Assembly (NCBI GenBank): GCA_964631565.1
Contig: CAZVYJ010000015.1
Coordinates: 1-61,752, forward strand
Source: CAZVYJ01 sp964631565
GTDB lineage: Bacteria; Planctomycetota; Phycisphaerae; SM23-33
Direction of reading: 5' to 3'
Length of the DNA: 61,752 nt
Shown here: positions 25,907 through 33,649 of the stretch, piece after piece
How the letters are laid out: every line of letters begins with the position of its first letter
How positions within the stretch are numbered: the stretch's first letter is position 1
Made by a program: the position numbers and the translations under genes
The notes under the pieces: generated by a model
The model's input: the letters and a program-made list of their open reading frames with translations, nothing else
Told to the model about the DNA's origin: nothing
Databases searched by the model: none

Positions 25907-26201
25907 GATAATTCTGAGGGTGGCCCGTACGGGTTGCTTCCATGCGAACACGGCTTGACAAGCAAGCCGTGGCACACTCAGCTCTAGTCTGAACAACTGG
26001 GCGTTTTTCAATGGAGTGGCGGCAGATTCGTCCGCAGCGATGGCATCGGCCGACGGTGAATTTCTTCCACGACTTCGCCTTCAACCTGACGCTGTATTTG
26101 CCCCACGGCTCGGTGAACCCGCACCTTCCGCAGCGGATGACCCACCCCGGAGCTTGCCTTTCGTACTCAGCCAGCTTCTGCTCGTCTTCCTGTTCCGCCA
26201 T
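25872..26201 (-). CDS. Small zinc-ribbon protein with repeat-derived C-terminal extension
   Basis: 109 residues. The first 70 look like a genuine small protein: an acidic helix EDEQKLAEYERQAPGW, then two CxxC knuckles (Cys24/27, CGRCG; Cys53/56, CHRCG) around a basic strand, fitting a zinc ribbon. AGGGGGA upstream of the ATG supports translation. After IEKRPVVQT the frame runs into the palindromic repeat at 25946-25975 and then antisense to the serpin 3' end, so the last 35 or so residues are probably not ancestral. Function unknown. It is not nested in any operon. Confidence 0.6.
   Translation of the reverse strand: MAEQEDEQKLAEYERQAPGWVIRCGRCGFTEPWGKYSVRLKAKSWKKFTVGRCHRCGRICRHSIEKRPVVQTRAECATACLSSRVRMEATRTGHPQNYLTRPWGSSRGR
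25946..25975. repeat. Palindromic repeat GAACACGGCTTG...CAAGCCGTG (copy 2)
   Basis: It shares GAACACGGCTTG and GCAAGCCGTG with the inner hairpin at 19237-19266. The stem is CACGGCTTG / CAAGCCGTG. It lies just after the serpin stop and inside the zinc-ribbon reading frame. Confidence 0.7.
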
Positions 26202-26239
26202 GAGTAGTTCCCCCTTATATATGTCAGCTTCCTGCGGAT

Positions 26240-26467
26240 TTATTCAAACGTCATTCCGTTCAGCCAGATGGTGAACGGCTCGTCCGGCCACCATGATTTC
26301 TATGGCACAATTCCGATGCGGTCGATGCTCTCCAGCGAGATTGTATCTTTCTCCTGCCTGCCCTACTTGTCCGACTCGTCAAAGTTAATCGTAAACGCGA
26401 AATGGGGCAAACGGCCATTTCCGGCTTGCTGCCGGTCGCAGCCGATGCAACAATTACCATGAACATT
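26240..26467 (-). pseudogene. Coding remnant interrupted by two in-frame TAG codons
   Basis: One minus-strand frame from 26467 to a TAA at 26242-26240 reads as protein-like sequence, RLPHFAFTINFDESDK, TAG (26365-26363), GRQEKDTISLESIDRIGIVP, TAG (26302-26300), KSWWPDEPFTIWLNGMTFE, TAA. All three pieces are in the same frame and have protein-like composition, unlike the other frames. No start codon is present; a TGA lies just upstream at 26470-26468, where the decarboxylase gene begins on the other strand. Most simply a decayed gene 3' end; family not recognised. Confidence 0.45.
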
Positions 26468-26497
26468 TCAACGGGCGACGGGAAAGGAGCTTCCACC

Positions 26498-28138
26498 GTG
26501 GCGAAAATGGCATCGGTCGGACAATACCTGCTGGATCAGCTTTACCGTCATGGCGTGCGGCATATATTCGGCGTGCCGGGGGATTACATTCTCGGTTTCT
26601 ACGAGATGCTGGAGCACAGCCGCATCAAACACATCGGAACCACGCGCGAGGATTCCGCCGGTTTCGCAGCCGACGCCTACGCCCGCGTGCAGGGCCTTGG
26701 GGCCGCGTGTGTCACATACTGCGTCGGCGGGCTGAACATGACCAACCCGGTGGCTGGCGCCTACGCTGAGAAATCGCCCGTGATTGTCATCAGCGGCGCT
26801 CCTCCGCTCGCGCAGCGATACCGGCATCCGCTGGTGCACCACCGCGTGAAAGATTTTTCGACGCAGCGCGAGGTTTTCTCGAAAATCACCGTGGCTTCGA
26901 CCGCACTGGAAGACCCTTACACCGCCTATTGGGAAATAGACCGGGTTATCCACGCCGTGGAGCGGTACAAGCGGCCCGGCTACATCGAACTGCCGGCCGA
27001 CATGGTGGACGTGACCCGCAGGCACGAGCACCGCGACCAGAGCCTCGATGAAATAACCGACGCCGAAGCGTTGAAAGAGTGCGTCGCCGAGACGACGGAG
27101 ATGCTGAACCGCGCCAAGCGGCCGGTCATTTTGGCCGGCGTCGAGATGCACCGCTTCGGCCTACAGGACGAACTGCTCAAGCTGGTCGAGAAGACTCGAA
27201 TACCGGTGGCGGCGACAGTACTGGGCAAGAGCGTCATCGGCGAGGCTCATCCGCTGTACCTCGGCGTATACGAGGGCGCGATGGGCCCCAAAGAGGTGAG
27301 CAGGCGGGTCGAAGCGTCCGACTGCCTGCTGATGCTCGGCTGCTTCATGACGGATATAAACCTGGGCGTCTACACGGCGGAACTGAACCCCGACCGGACG
27401 ATTTACGCGACGTCGGAAAAGATGATGGTCCGCCGTCATTCATACGAGGATATACCGCTGCGCAGCTTCGTTCCGGCGTTGCTCAAGGCAAAGCTGAAGC
27501 GCCAGCCTCAGATGAAAGTCAGCAAGCCTAAACTTCCCAATGTAGGACGGCAGCACGACGGTGAGCGAATCAGCATGCGGACTCTCTTTGCGATACTGGA
27601 GAGCATAATCACCGACGACATGGTTGTCATAAGTGACGTAGGCTCGTGCACGTTCAGCGCGGTCGATCTTACGATTCCGCGCAGCACGAAATTCCTGTGC
27701 CCGGCCTACTACACCTCGATGGGTTTCGCCGTGCCCGCCCTGCTCGGCGCCCAAACGGCCGACCCGTCGTTGCGGCCGCTGGTGCTGGTCGGCGACGGCG
27801 CATTCCAGATGACAGGGCTTGAGCTGTCGACGGCCGTTCGTATGGGCCTGAACCCCGTGGTGGTCGTGCTGAACAACCACGGCTACACCACCGAGCGGAC
27901 GATACTGGAAGGACCATTCAACGACATACTCAACTGGAGCTACAGCCGACTGCCCGAACTGCTGAACAGCGGCAACGGGTTCCGCGCAAAAACGGTCGGC
28001 GAGGTTAAACAGGCCCTGAAGGCTGCGCTGGCTGACCGTAAAAACTTCAGCATAATTGATGTGGACCTCCGGCCGCTCGACACGTCGCCCGCGCTGGACC
28101 GTTTGGGCGAACGGCTGGGCAAAGGCAAACACTGCTGA
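26498..28138 (+). CDS. Thiamine-diphosphate 2-keto-acid decarboxylase (IpdC/PDC family)
   Basis: 546 residues. It has the three-domain ThDP fold: N-terminal PYR domain with catalytic Glu in GTTREDSAGFAADAYARVQG (about 43-62), central domain, and C-terminal PP domain with the metal/ThDP motif VLVGDGAFQMTG...NNHGYTTE (GDG about 431). The HH pair of decarboxylases is present (VHHRVKDFS). Pyruvate, indolepyruvate or phenylpyruvate decarboxylase cannot be separated. The GTG at 26498 has AAAGGAG eight bases upstream and is preferred to the in-frame ATG at 26402. A perfect 14-bp terminator follows. Confidence 0.88.
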   Translation: MAKMASVGQYLLDQLYRHGVRHIFGVPGDYILGFYEMLEHSRIKHIGTTREDSAGFAADAYARVQGLGAACVTYCVGGLNMTNPVAGAYAEKSPVIVISGAPPLAQRYRHPLVHHRVKDFSTQREVFSKITVASTALEDPYTAYWEIDRVIHAVERYKRPGYIELPADMVDVTRRHEHRDQSLDEITDAEALKECVAETTEMLNRAKRPVILAGVEMHRFGLQDELLKLVEKTRIPVAATVLGKSVIGEAHPLYLGVYEGAMGPKEVSRRVEASDCLLMLGCFMTDINLGVYTAELNPDRTIYATSEKMMVRRHSYEDIPLRSFVPALLKAKLKRQPQMKVSKPKLPNVGRQHDGERISMRTLFAILESIITDDMVVISDVGSCTFSAVDLTIPRSTKFLCPAYYTSMGFAVPALLGAQTADPSLRPLVLVGDGAFQMTGLELSTAVRMGLNPVVVVLNNHGYTTERTILEGPFNDILNWSYSRLPELLNSGNGFRAKTVGEVKQALKAALADRKNFSIIDVDLRPLDTSPALDRLGERLGKGKHC

Positions 28139-28152
28139 CAAAAAAGCACAAA

Positions 28153-28189
28153 TGCAAAAAGACCGGCCATTCAGACCGGTCTTTTTGCA
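28153..28189. terminator. Bidirectional terminator, 14-bp perfect stem
   Basis: TGCAAAAAGACCGG pairs perfectly with CCGGTCTTTTTGCA (28176-28189). It closes the plus-strand decarboxylase gene and, on the minus strand, is the third terminator of the tRNA-tail array. Confidence 0.85.
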
Positions 28190-28325
28190 TACGAGGCCGA
28201 TCCGATTTCGCCCCGAGGGGCTTCGTCGAATAAACGGGATTCACTTCGCGGCGCGTCTCTGCGCTCCGCGTCGAACCCGCTAAACGGGCCTTCGACCCGT
28301 GCGGGTTCTCACCCAGCAGACATAC

Positions 28326-28365
28326 AAAAAGCCCCAAAGATGCACCTTGGCATCTTCGGGCCTTT
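28326..28365 (-). terminator. Terminator hairpin of second tRNA-tail unit
   Basis: The AAGGCCCGAAGATGC / GCATCTTTGGGGCTTTTTG stem-loop read on the minus strand is T-terminated and lies directly after GGCCTCGTA of the second unit. Confidence 0.75.
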
Positions 28366-28471
28366 ACGAGGCCGACGGGATTCCTTTCAGGGCGCCTTCG
28401 GCGTCGAACCACGCAATACATCCCCTCGCTGCGCTCGGGTCTGTTGCGGGTTCTTGAACCGGCGCACAAAA

Positions 28472-28504
28472 AAGCGGATTGGAGGTATTCGCTCCAACCC
28501 GCTT
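28472..28504 (-). terminator. Terminator of tRNA-Asp
   Basis: On the minus strand AAGCGGGTTGGAG pairs with CTCCAATCCGCTT, followed by TTTTT, six bases after the tRNA 3' end. Confidence 0.85.
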
Positions 28505-28510
28505 AATTTA

Positions 28511-28584
<74 letters not shown>

Positions 28585-28620
28585 AACTTGTCAAACCGCC
28601 GCACTACAGGCGGGTCAGGT

Positions 28621-28648
28621 AATATATATTGTATGGCGGAATTGTCAA
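28621..28648 (-). promoter_or_regulatory. Sigma70-type promoter of tRNA-Asp
   Basis: On the minus strand a perfect TTGACA (28643-28648), a 16-nt spacer and TATATT (28621-28626). It is about 36 nt from the mature tRNA 5' end, as expected for a short leader. Confidence 0.75.
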
Positions 28649-28668
28649 CATTGTTTGGGCTTCCCGCC

Positions 28669-28709
28669 AAAAAACGTCGCCGGGCTGAGCATGTCCGGCG
28701 ACGTTTTTT
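28669..28709 (-). terminator. Bidirectional terminator after the acidic-protein gene
   Basis: A perfect 15-bp stem AAAAAACGTCGCCGG / CCGGCGACGTTTTTT with an 11-nt loop. It lies 42 nt past the stop of the minus-strand gene at 28751 and upstream of the tRNA promoter. Confidence 0.9.
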
Positions 28710-28750
28710 CAGGCCGCTTAAAAGCGGAAATTTTCAGATACCCGGCTGCC

Positions 28751-29299
28751 TTAGAACAGCCAGTTCTCGCTCTCCTCGGTATTTTCGGCGAAGGACGATG
28801 AGTCTTCGACCACTCCGGCGCCGACGGCGACCGGCTCGGTATGGTCTTCTTCAAACTCTTCATATTCCTCGTATTCATTGGAGAATTCTTCAGTAAATTC
28901 GTCCGAAGGTTCTTTTTCATATTCGTCGACGGGCTGTTCCTGGACGCTGTCGGCAACGGCCACCACTGCAGCCACCTCCTGCTCCTGCAGCTCTTCCTCA
29001 GCAGGCGCTTCGCAGACAGGCTCGGTGCAGACGGTTTCCATTTCGGCTTCCGCCTCCGCCTCGACGAATTCCTCGACGGGCTGTTCCGCCGGAATGTGCC
29101 TTGGCTCCACCGAAATCGACGGGCAATTCGCGAAATACCTGTCGTATCGGCCCTTTTCACCGCTCAGCCGCGGCGTCTGGAGCACCAGCAGATGGTTTAA
29201 ATATTCGTTGAGATCCACCTCGTCGAATCTGGCAAGAAATTCCGGCTTGGCGGTCTCGTTCAGTTCCATTACGCGGTCGATCAACTGACGCTTTGTCAT
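28751..29299 (-). CDS. Highly acidic protein with short conserved-looking N-terminus
   Basis: 182 residues. The first 45 form a compact helical segment (MTKRQLIDRVMELNETAKPE, then DLNEYLNHLLVLQ). The remaining three quarters are Glu/Asp-rich, low complexity and probably disordered, ending SENWLF. GAGAGG precedes the ATG. Two-part design suggests a small binding domain plus an acidic tail, such as a chaperone or DNA-mimic-like interactor, but no function is assignable. It is followed by a strong terminator and divergent from the methyltransferase. Confidence 0.7.
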   Translation of the reverse strand: MTKRQLIDRVMELNETAKPEFLARFDEVDLNEYLNHLLVLQTPRLSGEKGRYDRYFANCPSISVEPRHIPAEQPVEEFVEAEAEAEMETVCTEPVCEAPAEEELQEQEVAAVVAVADSVQEQPVDEYEKEPSDEFTEEFSNEYEEYEEFEEDHTEPVAVGAGVVEDSSSFAENTEESENWLF

Positions 29300-29450
29300 G
29301 CCCGTAACCTCTCAATTAACTACAGGTTATAGTTTAGTCATCGAGTTGCAGCGAAGATTATATCGGTCGGGCGACCGCAAAAACTTTAGCCGTTCAGCCG
29401 AATAAATCATTAATAGAAAGGCGACGGAAATATCCATATACTGGTTGGCT

Positions 29451-30302
29451 ATGAACAACGCCGAAAAAATGAAATCCTGGGTTGCGGATATAGAGTTTGA
29501 AAACAAAGGCCCCGTTAAACGGGCGCTCAGCAAGGTGCTTCTGAACCCGCTGGCGAACTATCTGCCGGCTGGGTTTATAAAGGCCGTCCTGCGGTTCACA
29601 AAAAGCGAACTCGCCGCCGCCAACTGGGCCGACCCTGGGGGCTGGCGCAGCATGGTCATCAGCTACGAAGGCCGCCCGAAGCAGGTTGCCGACAAGGTTC
29701 TCGTCGGCTCGGGCGCAATTCCGATGGCCCTTCGCAACCGCCGGAGGCTGGGCAGCCGGCTCATCGCAAGGCTTATAGACGCTTCCGACACGGAGCCGGT
29801 CCACGTCCTGTGCCTCGGGGCTGGGCCGGGCCGGATTATAATCGATGCGATGACCCAGGCCCGCCGCAGCAGCTATGCGACGCTGGTGGACCTCAACCCG
29901 GACGCCTTCGATTACGGGCTTGAGCTTGCCGACAAGGCCGGGCTGGGCGATCGGGTGCGATACATTGAAGGCGACGTGCGCGACGTCAAGAACCACATCG
30001 ACCGTCCCCCCGCTATCGTGAAGATGATAGGAATATGCGAATATCTCAGCGACGGGCAGATAGTCGATATCGCCGGAGTGCTGGCCGGGGTAATGCCGCC
30101 CGGCAGCTCCATCGTGTTCAACAGTATTTCCAAGAAGCACGGCACAGACCGGTTTTTCCGGCGGGTTTTCGGGCTGCACATGATACATCGCTCGCCGGAG
30201 CAGCTTGGCGAGCTGTTCAGGCAGGCCGGTTTTGAGGATTTTAATGCAATACCCGAGCCGCTTGGCGTATACCATATCGTAGCGGCACATCGAAAGAGCT
30301 AG
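29451..30302 (+). CDS. Class I SAM-dependent methyltransferase
   Basis: About 283 residues. The Rossmann methyltransferase core has motif I VHVLCLGAGPGRIIID, the acidic end of strand 2 (YATLVDLNPDAF), and the post-I EGDVRDV. Later segments GICEYLSDGQIVDIAGVL and GSSIVFNSIS fit motifs IV-V. The N-terminal 110 residues are an uncharacterised helical extension. The substrate is unknown. ATG at 29451 is chosen over an upstream TTG; the ribosome site is weak. It is 51 nt ahead of the larA-like gene on the same strand, suggesting co-transcription. Confidence 0.85.
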   Translation: MNNAEKMKSWVADIEFENKGPVKRALSKVLLNPLANYLPAGFIKAVLRFTKSELAAANWADPGGWRSMVISYEGRPKQVADKVLVGSGAIPMALRNRRRLGSRLIARLIDASDTEPVHVLCLGAGPGRIIIDAMTQARRSSYATLVDLNPDAFDYGLELADKAGLGDRVRYIEGDVRDVKNHIDRPPAIVKMIGICEYLSDGQIVDIAGVLAGVMPPGSSIVFNSISKKHGTDRFFRRVFGLHMIHRSPEQLGELFRQAGFEDFNAIPEPLGVYHIVAAHRKS

Positions 30303-30353
30303 AGGGTTTTTCGGCAAAAGCCGATAGCAGGTAGATGGAAAGGATTCTCACGG

Positions 30354-31712
30354 ATGCCGAATTTGTCTCTTCCATTTGGCAAAGGCACGCTTGAAATTTC
30401 GCTGCCCGAAGAGTGGAAGCTGCAGCAGGTGGCGACCGCCGATCTGCGATCCTCCGGCAAGGACTGGCCGGAGCGGGTTGCGACCGCCCTGAACAAGCCC
30501 TGCGCCGGCGAGCCTCTCGGCAAACTGCTTTCGGCGAGAAAGAACGGCCGTATAGTCATCGTCGTCGAAGACCTCACCCGCCACAGCCCGCTGCCTGAGA
30601 TTCTTGAACTGGTGATGCGTGAAACGAAGCACGCCGGCATCGACGACGATCAGATAGAAATATTCCTGGCGACCGGCATGCACCCGCCAATGACCAAAGA
30701 AGAGGCCGCCTCCAAGCTGGGACGATTCGTTGATTTCAACTGGCGATGCAACCCATGGCACGATGAGCACGCTTACAAACATCTGGGCTACATAGGCCGG
30801 CTGCCGGTGGAAATCGACCGCGGCGTCGCGACTGCGGAATTGCGAATCGTAATTTCGTCGGTATCGCCGCACCTGCAGGCCGGTTTCGGCGGCGGATACA
30901 AGATGTTCTTCCCCGGCTGCGCCTCGATGAAAACAATTCGCGGCCTGCACCGCCTGGGCCTCGGGCGAAAGGCCCGGCAACTGGTCGGCACGGATTCAAA
31001 GGCCAACCCGATGCGGGCGGCAATTGATGAGGCGGGAAAACTCGTCGATGCAAACGGCGGCAGAACATTCGCCATCCAGTACATTCTCGACGACTTCAAC
31101 CTCCCCACCACCATCGCGACCGGCGAAATGCTGCCGGCCCAGCAGATGCTCGCCAAGCAGTGCTCGGTGATGTGCGGAGTGATGTGCAGTGCGCCGGCCG
31201 ATATACTCATCGCAAACGCCTACCCCCGCGACACGGACCTGTGGCAAAGCTTCAAATGCATACCAAACACGCTGTGGGCGGCCAGACCGAACGGAGTGAT
31301 TATCGCCCTGGCGTGCTGCAGCGACGGGCTTGGCGGCATGAACGTTCCCAGAAAATGGCCGGTAAGCCCCAAGTGGACGCGGCGGATTCTGCGTCTTCTC
31401 GGCGGCGAGGCGCTGTTCTCGCTGCTGATGAGGCTCATGCCGCACCTTGCCGGCGACGCGGCGTTTTTCGTGCGTCTGGCGATACAGACACTGTACCGAA
31501 ACCACGTTGTGCTGGTTTCGCCCGCACTGGCCGAGGCGGGCGCGAAATTCCCCGGCATCCACCTGCTGGGCAGTTTTGAAGACGCCGTCGCCGTAACGCA
31601 GAAAATTCTCGGCGAAGGTCCTCACAGGGTGACTGTATTCCCGTCCGGCGGCATTACCTATCCTGTACTCACCGGAGGTCCGGCCGCCACGATAGACGCA
31701 ACAGAAACATGA
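30354..31712 (+). CDS. LarA-like (lactate racemase / DUF2088) protein
   Basis: 452 residues. It belongs to the LarA family, whose founding member interconverts L- and D-lactate using a nickel-pincer cofactor; related members act on other 2-hydroxy acids. Visible features are VVEDLTRHSPLPEIL (about 71-85), the first His segment FLATGMHPPMTKEE (about 108) and the second His plus Lys segment SPHLQAGFGGGYKMFFPGC (about 171-189). LarB, LarC and LarE, which make the cofactor, are not in the window. AAAGGA precedes the ATG. The stop overlaps the next start (ATGA). Confidence 0.85.
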   Translation: MPNLSLPFGKGTLEISLPEEWKLQQVATADLRSSGKDWPERVATALNKPCAGEPLGKLLSARKNGRIVIVVEDLTRHSPLPEILELVMRETKHAGIDDDQIEIFLATGMHPPMTKEEAASKLGRFVDFNWRCNPWHDEHAYKHLGYIGRLPVEIDRGVATAELRIVISSVSPHLQAGFGGGYKMFFPGCASMKTIRGLHRLGLGRKARQLVGTDSKANPMRAAIDEAGKLVDANGGRTFAIQYILDDFNLPTTIATGEMLPAQQMLAKQCSVMCGVMCSAPADILIANAYPRDTDLWQSFKCIPNTLWAARPNGVIIALACCSDGLGGMNVPRKWPVSPKWTRRILRLLGGEALFSLLMRLMPHLAGDAAFFVRLAIQTLYRNHVVLVSPALAEAGAKFPGIHLLGSFEDAVAVTQKILGEGPHRVTVFPSGGITYPVLTGGPAATIDATET

Positions 31713-32992
31713 ACCGCAGACAAACCAAAATGACCGGCCGGGCCGACACGGGCGGCGAAGAGCTCAGCGACCTGCACAAAGTGCTGGAGGTCAGCCGGGC
31801 CATGGTCGCCGCAGCCGACCTGGACAGCCTGCTGAATCTCGTCATCGAAAGGAGCATGGAACTCGTCGACGCCGAACGCGCGACGCTGTTTCTCTACGAG
31901 CGGGAAACCAACGAACTTGTCAGCCGTGTCGCCGCCGGAGTGGACGAAATCCGCGTCCCGGCCGACAAGGGCATATCCGGCTCCACGGTCCGCGGCGGCA
32001 AAACGATAATCGTCCCTGACGCCTACGCCGACAACCGCTTCAACCCGGCCGTCGATAAACAAACCGGCTTCCGCACGCGAAACATTCTTTCCATCCCGCT
32101 GAAAGATTACGAGGGCGGGCTGGTCGGCGTGCTGCAGGTCATCAACAAGCGGAAAGGCGACTTCACCGACCACGACATAACGCTCGCCGAAACGCTGAGC
32201 GCGCAGGCCGGAGTCGCGCTGCAGCGGGCCGTGCTCATTCAGCACTTCGCCGAGAAAAAACAGATGGAGCAGGCGCTGGCGATAGCGAAAGAAATTCAGC
32301 AGGGCCTGCTGCCCCAATCGCAGCCTGATGTTCAAGGCTTTGATATAGCGGGACTTACAGACCCGGCCGACGAGACCGGAGGCGACGCCTACGATTTTAT
32401 GACAACGCCGGACGGCAGGCTGATGCTGCTCGTCGCCGATGCATCGGGGCACGGAATCGGTCCGGCTCTGGTGGTGGCCGAAACGCGGGCGATGCTGCGT
32501 GCGATGGGCGTTCATAATATCGACATGCGAAGCATCATGGACACGGTCAACGACCTGCTGGTCGCCGACCTTACCGGCAGCCGCTTCGTGACATGCTTCT
32601 TCGGCATGCTCGAACCGAAGGCCGCGACGCTGCGATACTCATCCGCCGGGCACGGGCCGCTGGTGTTCTACAGCCGCCAGCGCGACGAATTCACGCAGAC
32701 AGGCGCGACCGACCTGCCGCTGGGCGTTATGGATGGAATGAAATTCTCCGAACCGGTCGCGCATAAATTCGAGCCGGGCGATTTCGCAATAATAGTAACC
32801 GACGGCGTGTTCGAAGCATCCGCCCCCGACGGCGAAATGTTCGGCATGGACCGCGTGCTGAAACTTCTCCGCCGCGACCGCGACAAACCCGCCGCCGAGA
32901 TGATTGCAAACCTCCACCGTGCCGTGCTCGAATTCAACGACGCCGCCGTCCAGGACGACGACATAACGCTGATCGCCATAAAGCGGTCATAA
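31709..32992 (+). CDS. GAF + SpoIIE-type PP2C phosphatase (RsbU-like)
   Basis: 427 residues. A GAF domain (about 30-185, ERATLFLYERETNELVSRVA, GVLQVINKR) is followed by a linker helix with KEIQQGLLPQ, then a PP2C SpoIIE domain (about 205-427) with metal-binding DETGGDAYDF, VADASGHGIGPAL (about 244) and DDDITLIAIK. Such proteins dephosphorylate anti-sigma antagonists in partner-switching control, sensing a signal through GAF. No RsbW/RsbV partner is adjacent. The ATG overlaps the larA-like stop by four bases, so the two are translationally coupled. Confidence 0.92.
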   Translation: MNRRQTKMTGRADTGGEELSDLHKVLEVSRAMVAAADLDSLLNLVIERSMELVDAERATLFLYERETNELVSRVAAGVDEIRVPADKGISGSTVRGGKTIIVPDAYADNRFNPAVDKQTGFRTRNILSIPLKDYEGGLVGVLQVINKRKGDFTDHDITLAETLSAQAGVALQRAVLIQHFAEKKQMEQALAIAKEIQQGLLPQSQPDVQGFDIAGLTDPADETGGDAYDFMTTPDGRLMLLVADASGHGIGPALVVAETRAMLRAMGVHNIDMRSIMDTVNDLLVADLTGSRFVTCFFGMLEPKAATLRYSSAGHGPLVFYSRQRDEFTQTGATDLPLGVMDGMKFSEPVAHKFEPGDFAIIVTDGVFEASAPDGEMFGMDRVLKLLRRDRDKPAAEMIANLHRAVLEFNDAAVQDDDITLIAIKRS

Positions 32993-33004
32993 GAACTGCA
33001 AGCC

Positions 33005-33598
33005 CTACAGTCCCTGCTTTCCGCCCATCAGGAGGTTAATCGCCTCGTTCCGCGTTTCGGAGCGTGTCTTGAATATTCCGCGCATGGCCGAGGTCACCAT
33101 TACGCTTCCGGGCTTCTGCACGCCGCGAATCGTCATGCAGGTGTGAGTCGCCTCGATAATCACGCCGGCGCCCTTGGCGTCAAGTTTGTTCATGAGCATG
33201 TCGGCGATATCGCTCGTCAGGCGCTCCTGCACCTGCGGGCGGCGGGCGATCGTTTCGACGACGCGGGCGAGCTTGCTCAGCCCGATAACCTTGCCGCGAG
33301 GCAGGTAGCCTACGTGCGCCTTACCCATGAACGGCAGCAGGTGATGCTCGCACATCGAGTAAAACGGTATGTCACGGAGGATGACCATTTCGTCGTATTT
33401 CTCGGTGAAGGCGACCTCGAGGTGACTGGCCGGGTCTTCATACATGCCGGCGAACAGTTCCTCGTACATGCGGGCGACCCGCTGCGGCGTAAACTTCAGG
33501 CCCTCGCGGTCGGGATTTTCGCCCACGGCTACAAGTATGTCGCGGACAGCCTTTTCAATGGCGGCCTTGTCTACCCTGCCTGTGTTCTGCTCGTTCAT
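33005..33598 (-). CDS. folE: GTP cyclohydrolase I
   Basis: 197 residues, standard length for FolE, which converts GTP to dihydroneopterin triphosphate for folate and for queuosine. It has the zinc/active-site segment YSMCEHHLLPFMGKAHVGYL, LSKLARVVETIARRPQVQER, and GAGVIIEATHTCMTIRGVQ with the second Cys ligand. AGGAGAG precedes the ATG. It directly follows queG on the same strand (51 nt), which ties it to queuosine synthesis. Confidence 0.97.
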   Translation of the reverse strand: MNEQNTGRVDKAAIEKAVRDILVAVGENPDREGLKFTPQRVARMYEELFAGMYEDPASHLEVAFTEKYDEMVILRDIPFYSMCEHHLLPFMGKAHVGYLPRGKVIGLSKLARVVETIARRPQVQERLTSDIADMLMNKLDAKGAGVIIEATHTCMTIRGVQKPGSVMVTSAMRGIFKTRSETRNEAINLLMGGKQGL

Positions 33599-33649
33599 AT
33601 CAAAACTCTCCTGCGAATCAGCCCCTTATAAGCACTGGGGCTCGAAGGG

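Larger units (their letters stand above)
25907..26497. other. Region between serpin and decarboxylase genes
   Basis: 591 nt with no plus-strand gene. It holds, on the minus strand, the zinc-ribbon gene (25872-26201) and a coding remnant (26240-26467), plus the palindromic repeat at 25946-25975. Confidence 0.5.
28190..28510 (-). repeat. Tandem tRNA-3'-end-like segments, each followed by a terminator
   Basis: Minus strand, downstream of tRNA-Asp. A segment ending AATCCCGTCGGCCTCGTA (28365-28382 complement) repeats exactly the T-arm 3' strand, acceptor 3' strand and flank of the tRNA. It is preceded by TTGCGTGGTTCGA with a small GC hairpin (CGCCGAAGGCGC) inserted in the T-loop position. A more diverged unit ends GATCGGCCTCGTA (about 28190-28202) with GCGGGTTCGA and AATCCCG separated by another GC-rich insert near 28245-28280. 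After each tail comes a different Rho-independent hairpin. Neither unit has a 5' tRNA half. Confidence 0.7.

Noticed and set aside
26402..26497. N-terminal extension of the decarboxylase
   Set aside because: The GTG at 26498 has an excellent ribosome site and gives the normal family N-terminus; the extension overlaps the opposite-strand coding remnant.
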